64,000 nucleotides of DNA from Saxidomus purpurata (GCA_022818135.1 JAFMSR010000018.1:24354498-24418497); one strand, 5' to 3'; positions 1 through 11,177 are shown, numbered from the stretch's first letter. The notes: generated by a model from the sequence alone, not told the origin. Numbers and translations are program-made.

Positions 1-1310
1 GACTTAGATTTTGTTAAGACAAGTATACTGACCAAGTTTCATGAACATACAATGCAAATTCAACCTCTGTTGCATACACAAGGTTAAGTGTGGACAGACG
101 AAAGACGACAGACAGACGACGGACATTAGGCGATCACAATAACTCACCTGAGCATGAAGTGGGTCAAGATGGTCCTATATCGCTCACATGAGACCTTAAA
201 AGTGTAAATAAGGTTTTCCTTTGATTTCACTGTGTGACCTAGTTTTTTACTTAGATTCGAACTATGTCTAGAACTCATCAATGTTCATGCTGATTGTGTA
301 ATAAATGTGGCCTCTAGAGTGTTAACAAGGTTTTCATTGATTTGACCCCAGGTGACCCGTATTCAAAGTTGACGTGGTTTTCACCAAGGCAGTCGTTCTG
401 ACCAAGTTGCATAAAATTCAGTTGAAAAACGCATGCGCAAGGCCTTTTTATTATTTGACCGTGTGACCTTATTTTAACCCCTTGTGACCCATTTTCAAAC
501 CTGACGTAGATTTCACCATTCTGACCAAGTTTCATGAAATACCGGTGAAAAATGCAGTTTCCATTGCAAACAACAAAGTTGTTCTATGATTTGACCGGGT
601 GACCTACTTCTTGACCTCATATAATCCATATTCGTACTTGACCTAGCTTCTATCCAGACAATTATTCTGACCAAGTTTCATGAAGATCCAATGAAAAATG
701 AAACCTCTATTGCATACGTAAAGTTTCTCTATCATTTGACCGCATGACCTACAGTCGTTTTAACTCGACCTAGATTTCATCAAGGCAATTATTCTGGCAA
801 GTTACGTGAAGATCAAAAGAAAAATGCAACCTCTTTCGCATACAGAAGGTTTATCTATGATTTACCCTTGTGACCTAGTTTTTCACCCCAGATGACCCAT
901 ATTAGAAGTCGACCTAGATTTCATCCAGGCATTCATTCTGATTAAGTTTCATGAAGATCTAATGAAAATTGTAACCTCTATTGTATACACAAGGTTAAGT
1001 GTTGACTGACAGACATACAAACAGACGGACTCACCAGACGTACTTTGTGAGGTTATCCATCATCTTCCTTTGATCTTTTTTAACCCCACAATAGAATTAT
1101 TTAACCCCACAATACCATTTTTAACCCCATAATGACGGAATGAACTCAAAGAACCTCACAATGCTATGTTGTACTCAAACCCTAACCCCGTAATGTCTAT
1201 TGGTCATGTATGGACATACAGATAGACAGACAGACAGACGACGGACACCAGGCGATCACGATATCTCATCTTGAACAATTTGTGTTCAGGTGAGCTAAAC
1301 AAAATGAAAT
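1..1310. repeat. Diverged tandem repeat, 110-150 bp units
   Basis: Recurring blocks read roughly 'gaccaagtttcatgaa', then 'aacctctattgcatac', then 'gacctagatttcat'. They recur near 30, 400, 520, 670, 800 and 940 with many substitutions. The block ends in a GACAGACGACGGACA-type motif (about 95-125 and 1220-1250) followed by 'caggtgagct'. The short ORF at 314-535 on the minus strand is a by-product of this repeat and is not called. The pattern resembles dispersed low-identity repeats common in bivalve genomes; that comparison is from general knowledge. Confidence 0.7.
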
Positions 1311-1907
1311 TTTTCGACAATTAAATCTTGTCTACAAAATTAATTATAAAACATAACTGTAATAATATATTTATATTTATATATAAACGATTGAATAAAA
1401 TGTTCATCTAGTTATATTTCTTTGATTTTCCTAAGCTACAGAAAAAACCTTAAAACCTTATGAGGACATTCTTGCACCTTCACGAGAGCTATTGATTTAT
1501 ATAAAAAATGAATATAAAGAATTTTAAAAGAATGTCAAAAATGATATATCTGAATCAAGCTTATCGTTTATATATATATCAGTTTCAGAATAATACTGTT
1601 TTCTTAAGTATCAACTTGAATCCCACTGACTGTATATATTGAGTGGTATGTGATTTTGATGTCTTGCGAGGCTCGATTCGCAGTCTGCATGATCCCGTAG
1701 GACGATTACTAGGATATTTTCACCTTCCAAAACCAGAATGGATTAGTCCGAAGAGAAATGTGGGCTTTAACTACTCTGATTATATCCTTGAGTGCTGACC
1801 ATTAGAGTTTTGCAACGTATGTCGGATATGGACATGGACAGCGGACAACGATCAAAATTATCAAGGGATTTTCTCAAAATTATTATGTGACTTAATTTCG
1901 TATTTTA

Positions 1908-3155
1908 AAGGGGAAGTATGAACACAAACAAGTTATTTCTTTAGTCGTCCTGGTTTATATATGTAAGCCGATTTCTTTTTTTCGAGAAACCAAACATGCA
2001 CAAATATTCACTGTTTTACTTAAATATTGCCTTTGATGTCTCCACACAGAGCTAATGCTTTTATATGATTTTAATTGCGCAATAGCATGTTCTACCGTTA
2101 CCCTGTACGAATTCAAATATCTATTCAATTTTCTACATTTACGTAGATGTCTTCCTTGCTTCCGTGCAAGTTGAGCAGATGTGTAAGCAGTTAATATAGC
2201 ATATGTATTTGGATAGATTTTATCCCCTAGTATATTTAACTCATCTGGGAAGTCAAGAGCTTCGCCTGGACCTATTCTCGCCATAAGTGTTAATTGTTGG
2301 GTGTCGTTTATATGTCCAAGAAAAGCACTCTCTACATATACAATTTCACCTGTGTTGTCCGTTATGATTTGAGTATGTATAGCATGGTAGTTACGATGTC
2401 CGGAGTAATATTCTTCCTGACGCTCTGTGCTGGGTCTGTTGATTTTATGAGAAGTTCCATCTATGGCGGCAACAGCACATGGAAGTTTCGGCCAGTTACC
2501 ATATTTACCTCTCGATTGCTGCAAAGATAGCCATTTAACATAACAGCTGAGTTTCCGCCCAAACTGTGTAAACATCCGCCTTATTTCATTTTTAATGGAA
2601 GAAACACTTATATTAAAAATGGAAGAAAGCATATGAAATCGAGGATATGAACGCAACCACAGCAAGAATACTAAAACCCGGTTACGCACTGAGAGTTTAT
2701 GTTTCATGTTTAGCCGTGTCAGACTATCAAGCTGGGTAACAAGTTGTAAGAATGTTTCCGGTGTCTCTCCCGTAATGTTGTAGAAGTTTCAGCGATTTTC
2801 GACACATACTGGAAAAACGTCCCTGCCTTCGAAATAACAAACATCTTCCGCGAAAAGTCTACTTCTTACGTTCAAAACTGGATCCGACAGAGCTCGAAAT
2901 AAAGTCGCCAGTATATTGTATAGAAAATGTAAGTACTGGCTTGAATCAGGAGGTGATTCACACAAAGCATGCATTAGAGCCAACAGAAATCTTTTCCTTG
3001 CCCGATTCATTTTTCTAAAATAAAAAGGACGAGTTCTTCAATTATTTACGCTAAAAAAACTTTAACATATTGATACGTTATCGACTATTGAAATAAAGTC
3101 GCCATGAGTGAAATATGTCATACATTATGAGTTATCAAACGTTTCGCTTCCCCTT
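1908..3155 (-). mobile_element. Compact DDE DNA transposon, 1.25 kb, PIF/Harbinger-like
   Basis: Short terminal inverted repeats bracket a transposase reading frame: TTAAAGGGGAAG at 1905-1916 and CTTCCCCTTTAA at 3147-3158. If the ends are AAGGGGAAG and CTTCCCCTT, both sides are flanked by TA, compatible with a 2-bp target duplication. The TTAA part of the match is self-complementary, so the exact boundary is ambiguous. The element is almost entirely filled by the transposase (1955-3010, minus strand). PIF/Harbinger is inferred from the transposase type; a 3-bp duplication would be more usual for that superfamily. Confidence 0.65.
1955..3010 (-). pseudogene. DDE_Tnp_4-type (HARBI1-like) transposase interrupted by one stop
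   Basis: This is a transposase that would cut and paste its own element. The long open part (2707 down to 1955, 250 aa) has a helix-turn-helix-like N-terminus (residues about 5-45, ending NISVSSIKNEIRRMF). The catalytic set of the DDE_Tnp_4 family follows: D83 in AIDGT, D135 in GHINDT, D162 in LGDKIYP and E206 in VEHA. Upstream, the same frame continues through EFTLQ-like helical sequence to a TGA at 2789-2791, then reads open again to an ATG at 3010 (73 codons, MNRARKRF...). The nonsense codon and not a frameshift splits the gene. Catalytic residues are intact, so decay looks recent. Readthrough, or use of the inner ATG at 2707, cannot be excluded. The family assignment is from motifs, not a search. 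Confidence 0.75.
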
Positions 3156-3576
3156 TAAGTAACAGTTTTAGATGAACGTGCAATACGTGCATCGGCGTTA
3201 GGTGTAGACTTAAAAATACATACATGTATTCACTACATTTATTGTACGTGGACATTCGATCGACATGAGTCAAGGTAAGTTCTTTAAAACAGTAATTAAA
3301 TTATTTTCTGAATTATCAGTTACATGACTTTTTCACACCAAAAAACGAATAACTTACGGTGGGATAATTCTGCAAGGTATTTAATCTCTTTATATCTCTC
3401 TATATGTTTCTTTATATCCAATTTGACTTGTTTACACAAACGTGTAGGTATTCTATCCACTGACTTATTACACTGGCGAGTCTGGGTGCGTGATTTTTTT
3501 TTTGGAGGGGTGCCTCTAATCTGAAAGTTTACATGCTTACATATAATCATTTTATTTATAGTAACGCTTTTTACAG

Positions 3577-3822
3577 AGGAAAAAGAGAGTTGTGAAGATG
3601 TCCAGAGTTGAAATTCTAATGATTTTAAGGGCATACCAGGCACACCCTACATGCTGGAGTGAAGTGATAAATGACATCAAGTCAAACCTCCAGCAGCTGT
3701 CCCAAGAAGCAAGAGGGCTGTATGAAAATTCTTCAAACAAACAACTGAGGGACAGAATATCTACCAAACTTGGCAAGCTGATTGCCAAAGACAGCCACGC
3801 CATAGATGATATAGAATTCTAA
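3577..3822 (+). CDS. Possible Myb/SANT-like exon, last 81 codons
   Basis: After a good acceptor (ctttttacag, ending 3576), a frame runs RKKRVVKMSRVEILMI... to a TAA at 3820-3822. The pattern of an N-terminal helix (VEILMILRAYQAHPT), a W then 'SEVINDIKSNLQQLS', and 'LRDRISTKLGKLIAK' resembles the small Myb/SANT-like DNA-binding proteins associated with Harbinger elements. This is a weak, pattern-level resemblance. The stop codon lies inside a dispersed repeat that begins at 3816, so the original C-terminus may be lost. It lies outside the inverted repeats of the neighbouring transposon and points away from its transposase. No matching upstream exon was found: the ATG at 3264, followed by a gtaagt donor, is out of phase. 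Confidence 0.35.
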   Translation, partial: RKKRVVKMSRVEILMILRAYQAHPTCWSEVINDIKSNLQQLSQEARGLYENSSNKQLRDRISTKLGKLIAKDSHAIDDIEF

Positions 3823-4012
3823 TATGCCTATGGTATATTTCTATAGTAAATTCGAGTGCATTAATATGATTAAAGCACTCGGAAAAGAAGGCGGAGTTTC
3901 GGACATGGAAGTAGCTCCTTCCGACTTTTCTAATTTACTCTCGCGCAAAAATAAAATACATTGTATAGAAATAGAAATAATATCAGTATAAATACATGAG
4001 TCGCATAAAAAG
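3816..4012 (+). repeat. Dispersed ~195-bp repeat, copy A
   Basis: It matches the reverse complement of 20123-20310 over nearly its whole length with scattered mismatches, including 'tgcattaatatgattaaag' and 'gtcggaaaggagctact'-type blocks. No inverted ends were recognised inside the unit. It could be a short interspersed element or part of a larger transposon. Confidence 0.75.
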
Positions 4013-4417
4013 CTGACGTTTACACATGCGCATAAAATTTCCAATATTTTCTTCTTCGCTTTGGGAATTGGTTATGTTCAAAGAAACAGTTGGCAGTATA
4101 TTGTATCTAGCAGAAAGGATTTGCCTTTTTTATTGATATAAAACAGTTTGATAAACTATGTTAAATAGAATTTTTGCTTGGGTGTTTGATTGTATCTAGA
4201 CAAAACCAAAAACAAGTATTATTTTTCAAGTCCGGTGTTCCGTTGAGTTCATCGTTGATTCACCATTTTGCCTTCAAAATTTGCTATGGCAAAGTCGCGA
4301 CAGTTCGATGAGAAGAATCGATAATTGCGCATTTTATCATTGCAGTTTAGCAATTTCGCAAGCCAGATCACACAGTAGGTATGCTCAGCTATTTTATTTA
4401 CATCAATATGATTCCAG

Positions 4418-4746
4418 GAATGAAGTCGCAAGAATCAAGAGAGCCGAGAGGCGTTTAGTGGCCGATTCTCACCAGGCTGTCCCCATACCGGTACCAGATA
4501 GGCGGGACACACTTACACAAAATTTGTCAGATGACTCGGAAGATAGCACCATAGGACCGGCACCTGTACAAAGACCGGCACCGGCACATGCACAAGGACC
4601 GGCACCTGCACAAGGACCGGTACCTGCACAAGGACCGGCACCTGTACATGGACCGGCATCTGTACAAAGACCGGCACCTGCACAAGGACCGGCACCTGCA
4701 CGAGGACCGGCACCTGTACAAGGACCGGCACCTACACAAGGACCGG
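4418..4746 (+). pseudogene. Pro-rich repeat exon, 5' part, broken by transposon insertion
   Basis: An exon-like frame opens after an acceptor (gattccag, ending 4417) with NEVARIKRAERRLVADSHQ. It then has an acidic stretch (SDDSEDSTI) and about ten copies of a six-residue GPAPAQ/GPAPVQ repeat encoded by an 18-bp minisatellite (about 4557-4746). The frame runs into inserted transposon DNA at 4747 and meets TAA at 4749-4751. Its continuation lies at 9199-9268. The function is unknown; no catalytic domain is visible. The reverse-strand frames over the minisatellite (Gly/Cys-rich and Val/Pro-rich) are shadows of the repeat. Confidence 0.5.
4557..4746 (+). repeat. 18-bp minisatellite (Gly-Pro-Ala repeat)
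   Basis: About ten copies of the unit CCGGCACCTGCACAAGGA, with variants changing CAC to TAC and AAGGA to ATGGA or AAAGA. The period is a multiple of three, so the frame stays open. The same unit resumes at 9199-9262 on the far side of the inserted transposon. Confidence 0.9.
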
Positions 4747-5017
4747 TGTAACGTTGTAAACTGACCCCCATAGAATAATGACCCCCCGGTCATTATTTTA
4801 TATAGAATAGTGACTCCCCGGTCATAATATTATGACCGGGGGGTCATAATATTATGACTCCCCCACACGTAGAAAAATGACCCTCACATAGAATTGTGAC
4901 CCCCTTATAGAATAACGACCCCCTAACCCAAACCGTAACCCTAACCCATGTAAGGTACACTTACAACATAATTATCCCCACCGATAGGCATCGGAGGAGA
5001 ATATGGTAATGGCACCC

Positions 5018-5056
5018 GTCCGTGCGTGCGTGCGTGCGTGCGTGCGTACGTGCAAC
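5018..5056 (+). repeat. GTGC microsatellite
   Basis: A short run of CGTG/TGCG tetranucleotides inside the 4.45-kb transposon. The downstream reading frame (5003-5296) begins in it and has no other support. Confidence 0.8.
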
Positions 5057-5624
5057 ATTCTTTTTGTGACCGCAACTCTTCATTCATTATTGGACGGAAT
5101 TGATTCAAACTTTCAGGGATTACTACTACCGATGCCTAGTTGTGCAGAAGGAAAAAATGGATTTGCTCCACCTGTTCGGGAGTTATGGCCCTTAATTAAA
5201 TTCGAACAACATCTTATTGTCATGGGCGTCACAGGTCATAAAACATGGGATTTCCCCACAACCGATTTGCATATTTTATGCCTTATATTGATATAATTGT
5301 TTACTTTTTCTACTTAAAAACGCCTGAAAAGTGACACAAATACCCCAAATCCAAAGAAGGATGTCTCTTCAACAATATACTGAAATTTGAATAATTTTTA
5401 ACGACGAGGAGCGTCACAGGTAATAAAACCACTAGGCTACCCCACACCCGTTTCACCTATTTTTGGAGGTATATATGAGTTGCAAAAGGATTCCTTTATG
5501 TATCCCCATTCCATTAGGTCATCTGTTTCTATTGGCAAAAGTTTGATACGGCGAAACAATATCCCTTTGGTGAGACTTATCCGCTTTAATAAGCAAGCGC
5601 GCTATCATTGCGCGACCGGGGCTC

Positions 5625-5755
5625 ACGGTCAAGATCTTTCATGTGAGGAAGCTAACCAGCTAGCTTGCGGAACGTCGGTGGTTCTACCCAGGTGCCCGCC
5701 CGAGCCTGAAAATTGCCCGGAGGGGCACCTGGGGTCTTCCTCCACCATGTAAAGC
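5625..5755 (-). repeat. SINE-like fragment, minus orientation
   Basis: The block containing 'ggttctacccaggtgcccgc' and 'cctccaccatgtaaagctgg' is the reverse complement of a related block at about 49680-49750. Both look like the tRNA-tailed short interspersed family that is common in bivalves; the family comparison is from general knowledge. This copy is followed by an (AAC)n run at about 5816-5832. Confidence 0.55.
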
Positions 5756-6738
5756 TGGTATGTCCACACCATAATGTCCTCGTAAAGAGGCGGGAGGGTC
5801 ATAAAACTGGGAAATAACAACAACAACAACATCGGCCTCAGCCGGTATAGCTGGTTTTTAAGATGCGTTGTTATGCTACCGCAATTCGATGAATAGAGTG
5901 CATTAAGGTGATTTGCCAGTCTTCTCTGACGTCGGTCGACGTAATAATGGTCGAAAAGTAAAGATATCGTATTGCCCTGATATTTGGTATTCATAATTAT
6001 ACAAGGACACCTCTCCTTCATTTTGTACGATTCAGATCTTTTATATTCCTTTTTTGTTTAGCAAAGGGCTGTTTCGTACAATTAATGAAAAATTGAAGTA
6101 TCTGGAGTAAAAATAGCTTATTGTTTTCGCTGCATTAATTTCAAAAACAACATTCGGATGCTCTTGACAAGGGAAACAGAATGATATAAGTCAGTGTTGT
6201 CAATCGGAAATTTCATAAAATGTCACTATGATGGGCGTTAAATGTTTTTAAAAATGCGCGATTCTTTTGACCTTAGAGTAGTACCATACGAGCTTCGGTG
6301 AACGATTTGGTCGACGAAAAACGATTCAATTTACTAACGCTGTCTTTTTGCTAGGAAAATTCCGAACAAGTTTATGAAATAAAAAAGGGGGTCTTTCCGT
6401 GAAATATTTCACAAAATGCGGTAGAAGTAAATATTTGCATCGCGTGCATCACTGAAGTAGCCTAAACGTCATTCGACGTAACACAAGTTTCAACGTTACA
6501 AAATCTTAATGTAATTGCTGTTTGTGAATAAATTGACGGTAAGACCCCTATTTTCTATTTACTAAATTTGTTCATATTCATATTATTCATATTCAGTTTA
6601 ACGCCCTCTTTTAGATAGCCAGATAGCCAGGGCTAGTTTTCAGGCGGCGAGGATGCCTGGATTTCAATCCAGTAACGCTGGGTTGCTTACTAAAACTCCT
6701 CTAGTTGAGTGGGAAACATGTGTTTCACAATTTCCAGC

Positions 6739-6808
6739 TTCCCCGCCTGGGAATCGAACCCGGGCCGCTGGATTAGGAGTCAACGACCTAAACCACTCGG
6801 CAACTCCA
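6739..6808 (-). other. tRNA-derived fragment (tRNA pseudogene or SINE head)
   Basis: Read on the minus strand it shows an A-box-like TTGCCGAGTGGTTTAGG, an anticodon-arm-like TGACTCCTAATCCAG and a strong B box GGGTTCGATTCCCAG. The 5' GGAGTTG has no complementary 3' acceptor strand and the anticodon stem has a mismatch, so a functional tRNA is unlikely. It lies within the 4.45-kb transposon. Confidence 0.5.
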
Positions 6809-7964
6809 ACAAATATTTAAGCAAAATCACTGTAAGTGACAAGTGGTTTGAATCATTTCCGTAGACCAAATCTCTCACCAAAGTTTGTATGGTGATGCTT
6901 TTGCATCCCAAAATTTGCGCGTTTTGTTACGTTTCAACGCCCCACACAGTGAAACTAATTGAACTATCAATAACAAACTTATAATTATCATTCTGTTTCC
7001 CTTTTCACGAGTATTCGAAAAGTGGTTTTAGAAATCATTTAGCACAAAAAGATTAAGCAATTCATGGAAAAGAATTCTTAAATATTCACCAGTTGCACAC
7101 AAAAGCCCGTTGCTAGGCAATGAAATGGAATACGAAAAATCTGAAACAAAAACAAACCAAGGCCATTGTATATGCATAGCGAGGAATCATGGCAATACGA
7201 TTATCTTTACTTTTCGACCATTATGGCGTCGCCCGACGTCAGAGAAGACTGGCAAGCCACTATAACTACAGGCCACATGTTTGACTCGATCATCACCAAA
7301 CTTGGGTCACAATATCAACCTAAATAAAATCTAGGTCAAGTCTGGGTCATGTGGGGTCAAAAACAAGGTCACAATTTTTGCCTGATCCTCACCAAACTTG
7401 GTCAAAATGAATATTTAAATGATATCTAGGTCACGTTTGAAACTGGGTTATGTGGGGTCTAAACTAGGTCACGGGGTCAAATCTTAGAAAATAACATGTG
7501 AATGCTTTAGAAACCACATTTTGACGCGATCTTCACCAAACTTGACCGGGGTCATAAAATTATGACCCGGTCATATTATTATTACGGGGGGTCATAATAA
7601 TATGATCTCCGATTATGACCACCGGTCATAATATTATGACACCCGGTCCTAATAAAATCATGACTCCAAAGGCAAAATGAAGAATTGTTATCCTATAGAA
7701 CAACAAAATAGTATCTGTTGTCTTTAAATACTGACCCCTGTTATAATCTGGGTTTTTCTTGATCTTTCAACACACCAAATATCTGTACTCTCCAAAATAA
7801 TCCATGGAGTTCATGGACCGTCAATATTAATGAAATGTTTGTATAATGTTGTGAAGTTTGTACCGGTTTATCATTGTCCGAGTAAAAGCGTTCAGATTTA
7901 CCAGGAACTTGATCTTTTGATACAGAATAATGTCTAAAATGACCATCCAGTACAGCTTCATGGG

Positions 7965-8008
7965 CGGACTTCGGATCCACAGGTCGTGGGTTCAAAACCC
8001 GCCCATAA
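7965..8008 (+). other. tRNA 3'-half-like fragment
   Basis: TGGGCGG at about 7970 can pair with CCGCCCA at about 8000, enclosing a T-arm-like GTGGGTTCAAAACCCGC. The D-arm and most of the anticodon arm are missing. It reads as a truncated tRNA-derived sequence inside the 4.45-kb transposon. Confidence 0.35.
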
Positions 8009-8909
8009 CAAGTTTCATCAAAGTCTCTTCAAACCATAAACACGTGCTTGTCGAGGGACGGTGTCTACAATCATTCCTAACTTTAAATAAAATTTGGTAT
8101 AAGCTAAGACTACCCATAATCTCTATGTTTTCAATAGTGATTGACAGTGATTGAAGAGCTACCCAAAGGCCTGGCTTTCTTTTTTAGCACATTGATTTAA
8201 GCGGTGGCTTTGAACATTGCCACCGTGGTATGAACAAAGGTTATCTGACGTCACTCAGTAGAAAAATGTTGCCTTTTAAGTTGAAAACAAAACCAGAAGA
8301 ATGAAACTTTATCAACAAATATTTTAGCTGATATGCAATAATGTTTGTAACGACAGAAATCGAATATACACAACAAACAATTAGAATGAGTGACCAGTAA
8401 AAATGTGATTGGCGTCAGATCGCTGATAGCACATTATGTGAATCTTTCTAGTCTGCTTTTCTTCGGGTTTCAGTGTTTATCAAATGCCATATCTGGAGAA
8501 GCAAAGAAACAAATCTTCTCCGTAAAATAGGCTATATAAAGGCCCAAAATCGATGACGAGCCAGCATATAAAATATATTTCAAAATGTTTCTGTTTTCGT
8601 AAACGCTTTATTTCTAAAGGATGATCTCAATTTCTATCAAGAAAACATGACCAGAATCATTTCAGATGACTAATAAAAGATGATAATACACTGTTTGTAA
8701 ACAAAACCAAATTATCCTCCAGCCTAAATATTGGTTCTCTCTATTTCTATAGTAACCTTAAAACGACTTAGGTATATCTTCTATTATTGTAATACTTCTC
8801 TTTAAGTACAATAATGATAATTAAAATTAAAACCATTTTAAATTTCATTTTCCATAGATGTACGCTTATTTCTTAGCGGGGCCTCTAAGTTATACTGCTG
8901 TTGTGTCAG

Positions 8910-8960
8910 CTGTAGCAGCAGCAGCAGCAGCAGCAGCAGAAACAACAACAACAACAACAA
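8910..8960 (+). repeat. Compound CAG / AAC microsatellite
   Basis: About eight AGC/CAG triplets run directly into about six AAC triplets. It lies near the right arm of the 4.45-kb transposon. Confidence 0.9.
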
Positions 8961-9198
8961 ATATAAGCAATAGAAACACGACAGTGACTTGAATTGATAT
9001 AGAGTATGTTAGTAATAGGTTAGGTGGGGGTCAATATTTTATAGATAAAATCGTGGGGGTCATTATTTTATAAGGGGTGTCAGTATTTTATAGAAAGGAG
9101 TCACTATTCTATATAAAATAATGACCGGGGGTCACTATTCAATATAAAATAATGACCGGGGGGTCATTATTCTATGGGGGTCAGTTTACAACGTTACA

Positions 9199-9268
9199 CC
9201 GGCACCTGCACAAGGACCGGCACCTGCACATGGACCGGCACCTGCACAAGGACCGGCACCAGTACAAC
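9199..9268 (+). pseudogene. Pro-rich repeat exon, 3' part, after the transposon
   Basis: Four further GPAPAQ-type units continue the frame of 4418-4746 once the transposon and one CCGG copy are discounted. They end at a good donor (CAAC|GTAAGC, intron from 9269), leaving one base of the next codon. A downstream exon was not established: the acceptor at 10090 would give a stop after eight codons. The locus therefore looks like a real exon that was interrupted, but its host gene is not identified. Confidence 0.45.
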
Positions 9269-9311
9269 GTAAGCTGAATTAAATTACAATTTATTATTAA
9301 TTTAACACTTA

Positions 9312-10043
9312 GGCGTTATATATTACATCCTTGAGTGCTGACCAGTAGTGGATAGTGGAAGTCGTTATATATTACATCCTCGAGTGCTGACCACTAGCGG
9401 ATAGTGGAAGGCGTTATATATTACATCCTTGAGTGCTGACCACTAGCGGATAGTGGAAGGCGTTATATATTACATCCTTGAGTGCTGACCAGTAGTGGAT
9501 TGTGGAAGGCGTTATATATTACATCCTTGAGTGCTGACCAGTAGCGGATAGTGGAAGGCGTTATATATTACATCCTTGAGTGCTGACCAGTAGTGGATAG
9601 TGGAAGGCGTTATATATTACATCCTTGAGTGCTGACCAGTAGTGGATAGTGGAAGGCGTTATATATTACATCCTTGAGTGCTGACCAGTAGTGGATAGTG
9701 GAAGGCGTTATATATTACATCCTTGAGTGCTGACCAGTAGCGGATAGTGGAAGGCGCTATACATTGTATATTACATCCTTGAGTGCTGACCAGTAGTGGA
9801 TAGTGGAAGGCGTTATATATTACATCCTTGAGTGCTGACCACTAGCGGATAGTGGAAGGCGTTATATATTACATCCTTGAATGCTGACCAGTAGTGGATA
9901 GTGGAAGTCGTTATATATTACATCCTCGAGTGCTGACCACTAGCGGATAGTGGAAGGCGTTATATATTACATCCTTGAGTGCTGACCAGTAGTGGATAGT
10001 GGAAGTCGTTATATATTACATCCTCGAGTGCTGACCAGTTATA
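9312..10043 (+). repeat. 49-bp minisatellite, about 15 copies
   Basis: The unit begins GCGTTATATATTACATCC and continues through TTGAGTGCTGACCAGTAG to GGATAGTGGAAG. Copies differ mainly at CAGTAGT/CACTAGC and at CTTGAG/CTCGAG. One copy carries a short 'ctatacattg' expansion near 9755. A single related piece (CCTTGAGTGCTGACCA) occurs alone near 1782. The array lies just 3' of the exon donor at 9268, where an intron would be. Confidence 0.95.
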
Positions 10044-10654
10044 TATCAGATGGGGAAATTAAGACCATTTCCTCTTGATTTGAACTACAGCCCTCTATCC
10101 CAACACCAGAGGGTGAAAGTCATAACATTCAACGAAGGGGATGTATACGGATGTATAGCTGCCATTCAGTAACAAATAATCCGCAATCCTATAACATTAA
10201 AATTAACACTATACAAAGATTGAAATGGTTGCCTTGAATATTAGATAAACACGACTTGCGTGCATAGAAAGTTTCAGCGAGAAAGACCTTATATATTTTA
10301 CGAGGTATCGGTCTTCTTATAACATCTGCACAAGAAAGGAATAAAACGGGCGTGAAATGGCGCTTGCTAAATATTATAATAATATATATTTGAAATATTT
10401 CAAGAAACATCATGCGAATAAAAGTCAGCGAAGAAAAAAAAATTGACTTCGACATAACACACTGTGAATGTGTTCAGTGGGATGTTATCTCCTTACCGAG
10501 GACAAAAAGTCAGATCGTAAAATATAGTGGCAATGTATCGTCTGGAATTTAATTAAAATGGATCTGAACCGCCATAGTTTGCTACTCGTGATTTATTATG
10601 CAGATGTATCTGAAACGACGCGAGTAACAAACAAGAGCTGTCCATAAGACAGCA

Positions 10655-11177
10655 AGCTCGACTATTGTTGGTGTTTGCTAATAAAACAAAACTTTTATGA
10701 GTATAATAGCAAAACAAAATTCTGCTAACTATTAAGTATAAACTGGAAAAGTTGAATCATAAAAAAGTCAAAATCTATCACTATATATTTAATTTTTGGT
10801 AAATTAATTGTTTGATACAAAATGTACCCCTGAACACTATTGCTAAGTTTGATATAACTACCATAAGTGGTTACTAAGATATGTGCATGATAGTACCTTG
10901 CATGCAAAACTTTAATCAAATTTTCAAAGTCAAACAAGGGCCATAATTTGCACTAAATTTAAACAAGAGTTATCTGTCTTGACTGTGTGACACCCCTAGA
11001 GACATTCACGAAGTTTCAAGTCAATATCATAAGTGGTTACTGAGATATGTGCATGATAGTACTTAGCAGGCAAAACTTTAACCAAAGAAGCAACGCCGAC
11101 GCCGACGCCGACGCCGATGCCGACGCCGACGCACAAGTGACTGTAATAGCTCTCTATATTCTCCGAATAGTCGAGCT
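10655..11177. repeat. Dispersed element with 12-bp inverted ends and a GCCGAC array
   Basis: AGCTCGACTATT at 10655-10666 and AATAGTCGAGCT at 11166-11177 form inverted ends. The inside holds two diverged copies of a block with 'ataagtggttactgagatatgtgcatgatagtac'-like sequence (about 10862 and 11030). Near the right end is a GCCGAC hexamer run (about 11095-11131). The 52869-53961 element has related AGCTCGAC ends. Confidence 0.65.

Larger units (their letters stand above)
4747..9198. mobile_element. 4.45-kb terminal-inverted-repeat DNA transposon with CCGG target duplication
   Basis: The left end starts TGTAACGTTGTAAACTGACC and the right end is its exact reverse complement. Near-identity runs about 80 bp before both arms dissolve into iterations of a TAGAATAATGACCCCC-type motif. 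CCGG precedes the left end (4743-4746) and follows the right end (9199-9202). Removing the element plus one CCGG restores the 18-bp minisatellite in frame. Inside are tRNA-derived fragments, a CAG/AAC microsatellite and more copies of the GGTCATAATATTATGACC palindrome (about 4822-4860 and 7545-7650). No transposase frame is visible, so it is probably non-autonomous. TGTNR-type ends and a 4-bp duplication would suit the Ginger superfamily; that is inference. Confidence 0.8.

Noticed and set aside
4920..4950. CCCTAACCC-like telomeric sequence
   Set aside because: Only a few imperfect copies (CCCTAACCCAAACCGTAACC), continuous with the transposon arm's CCCC-rich motif.
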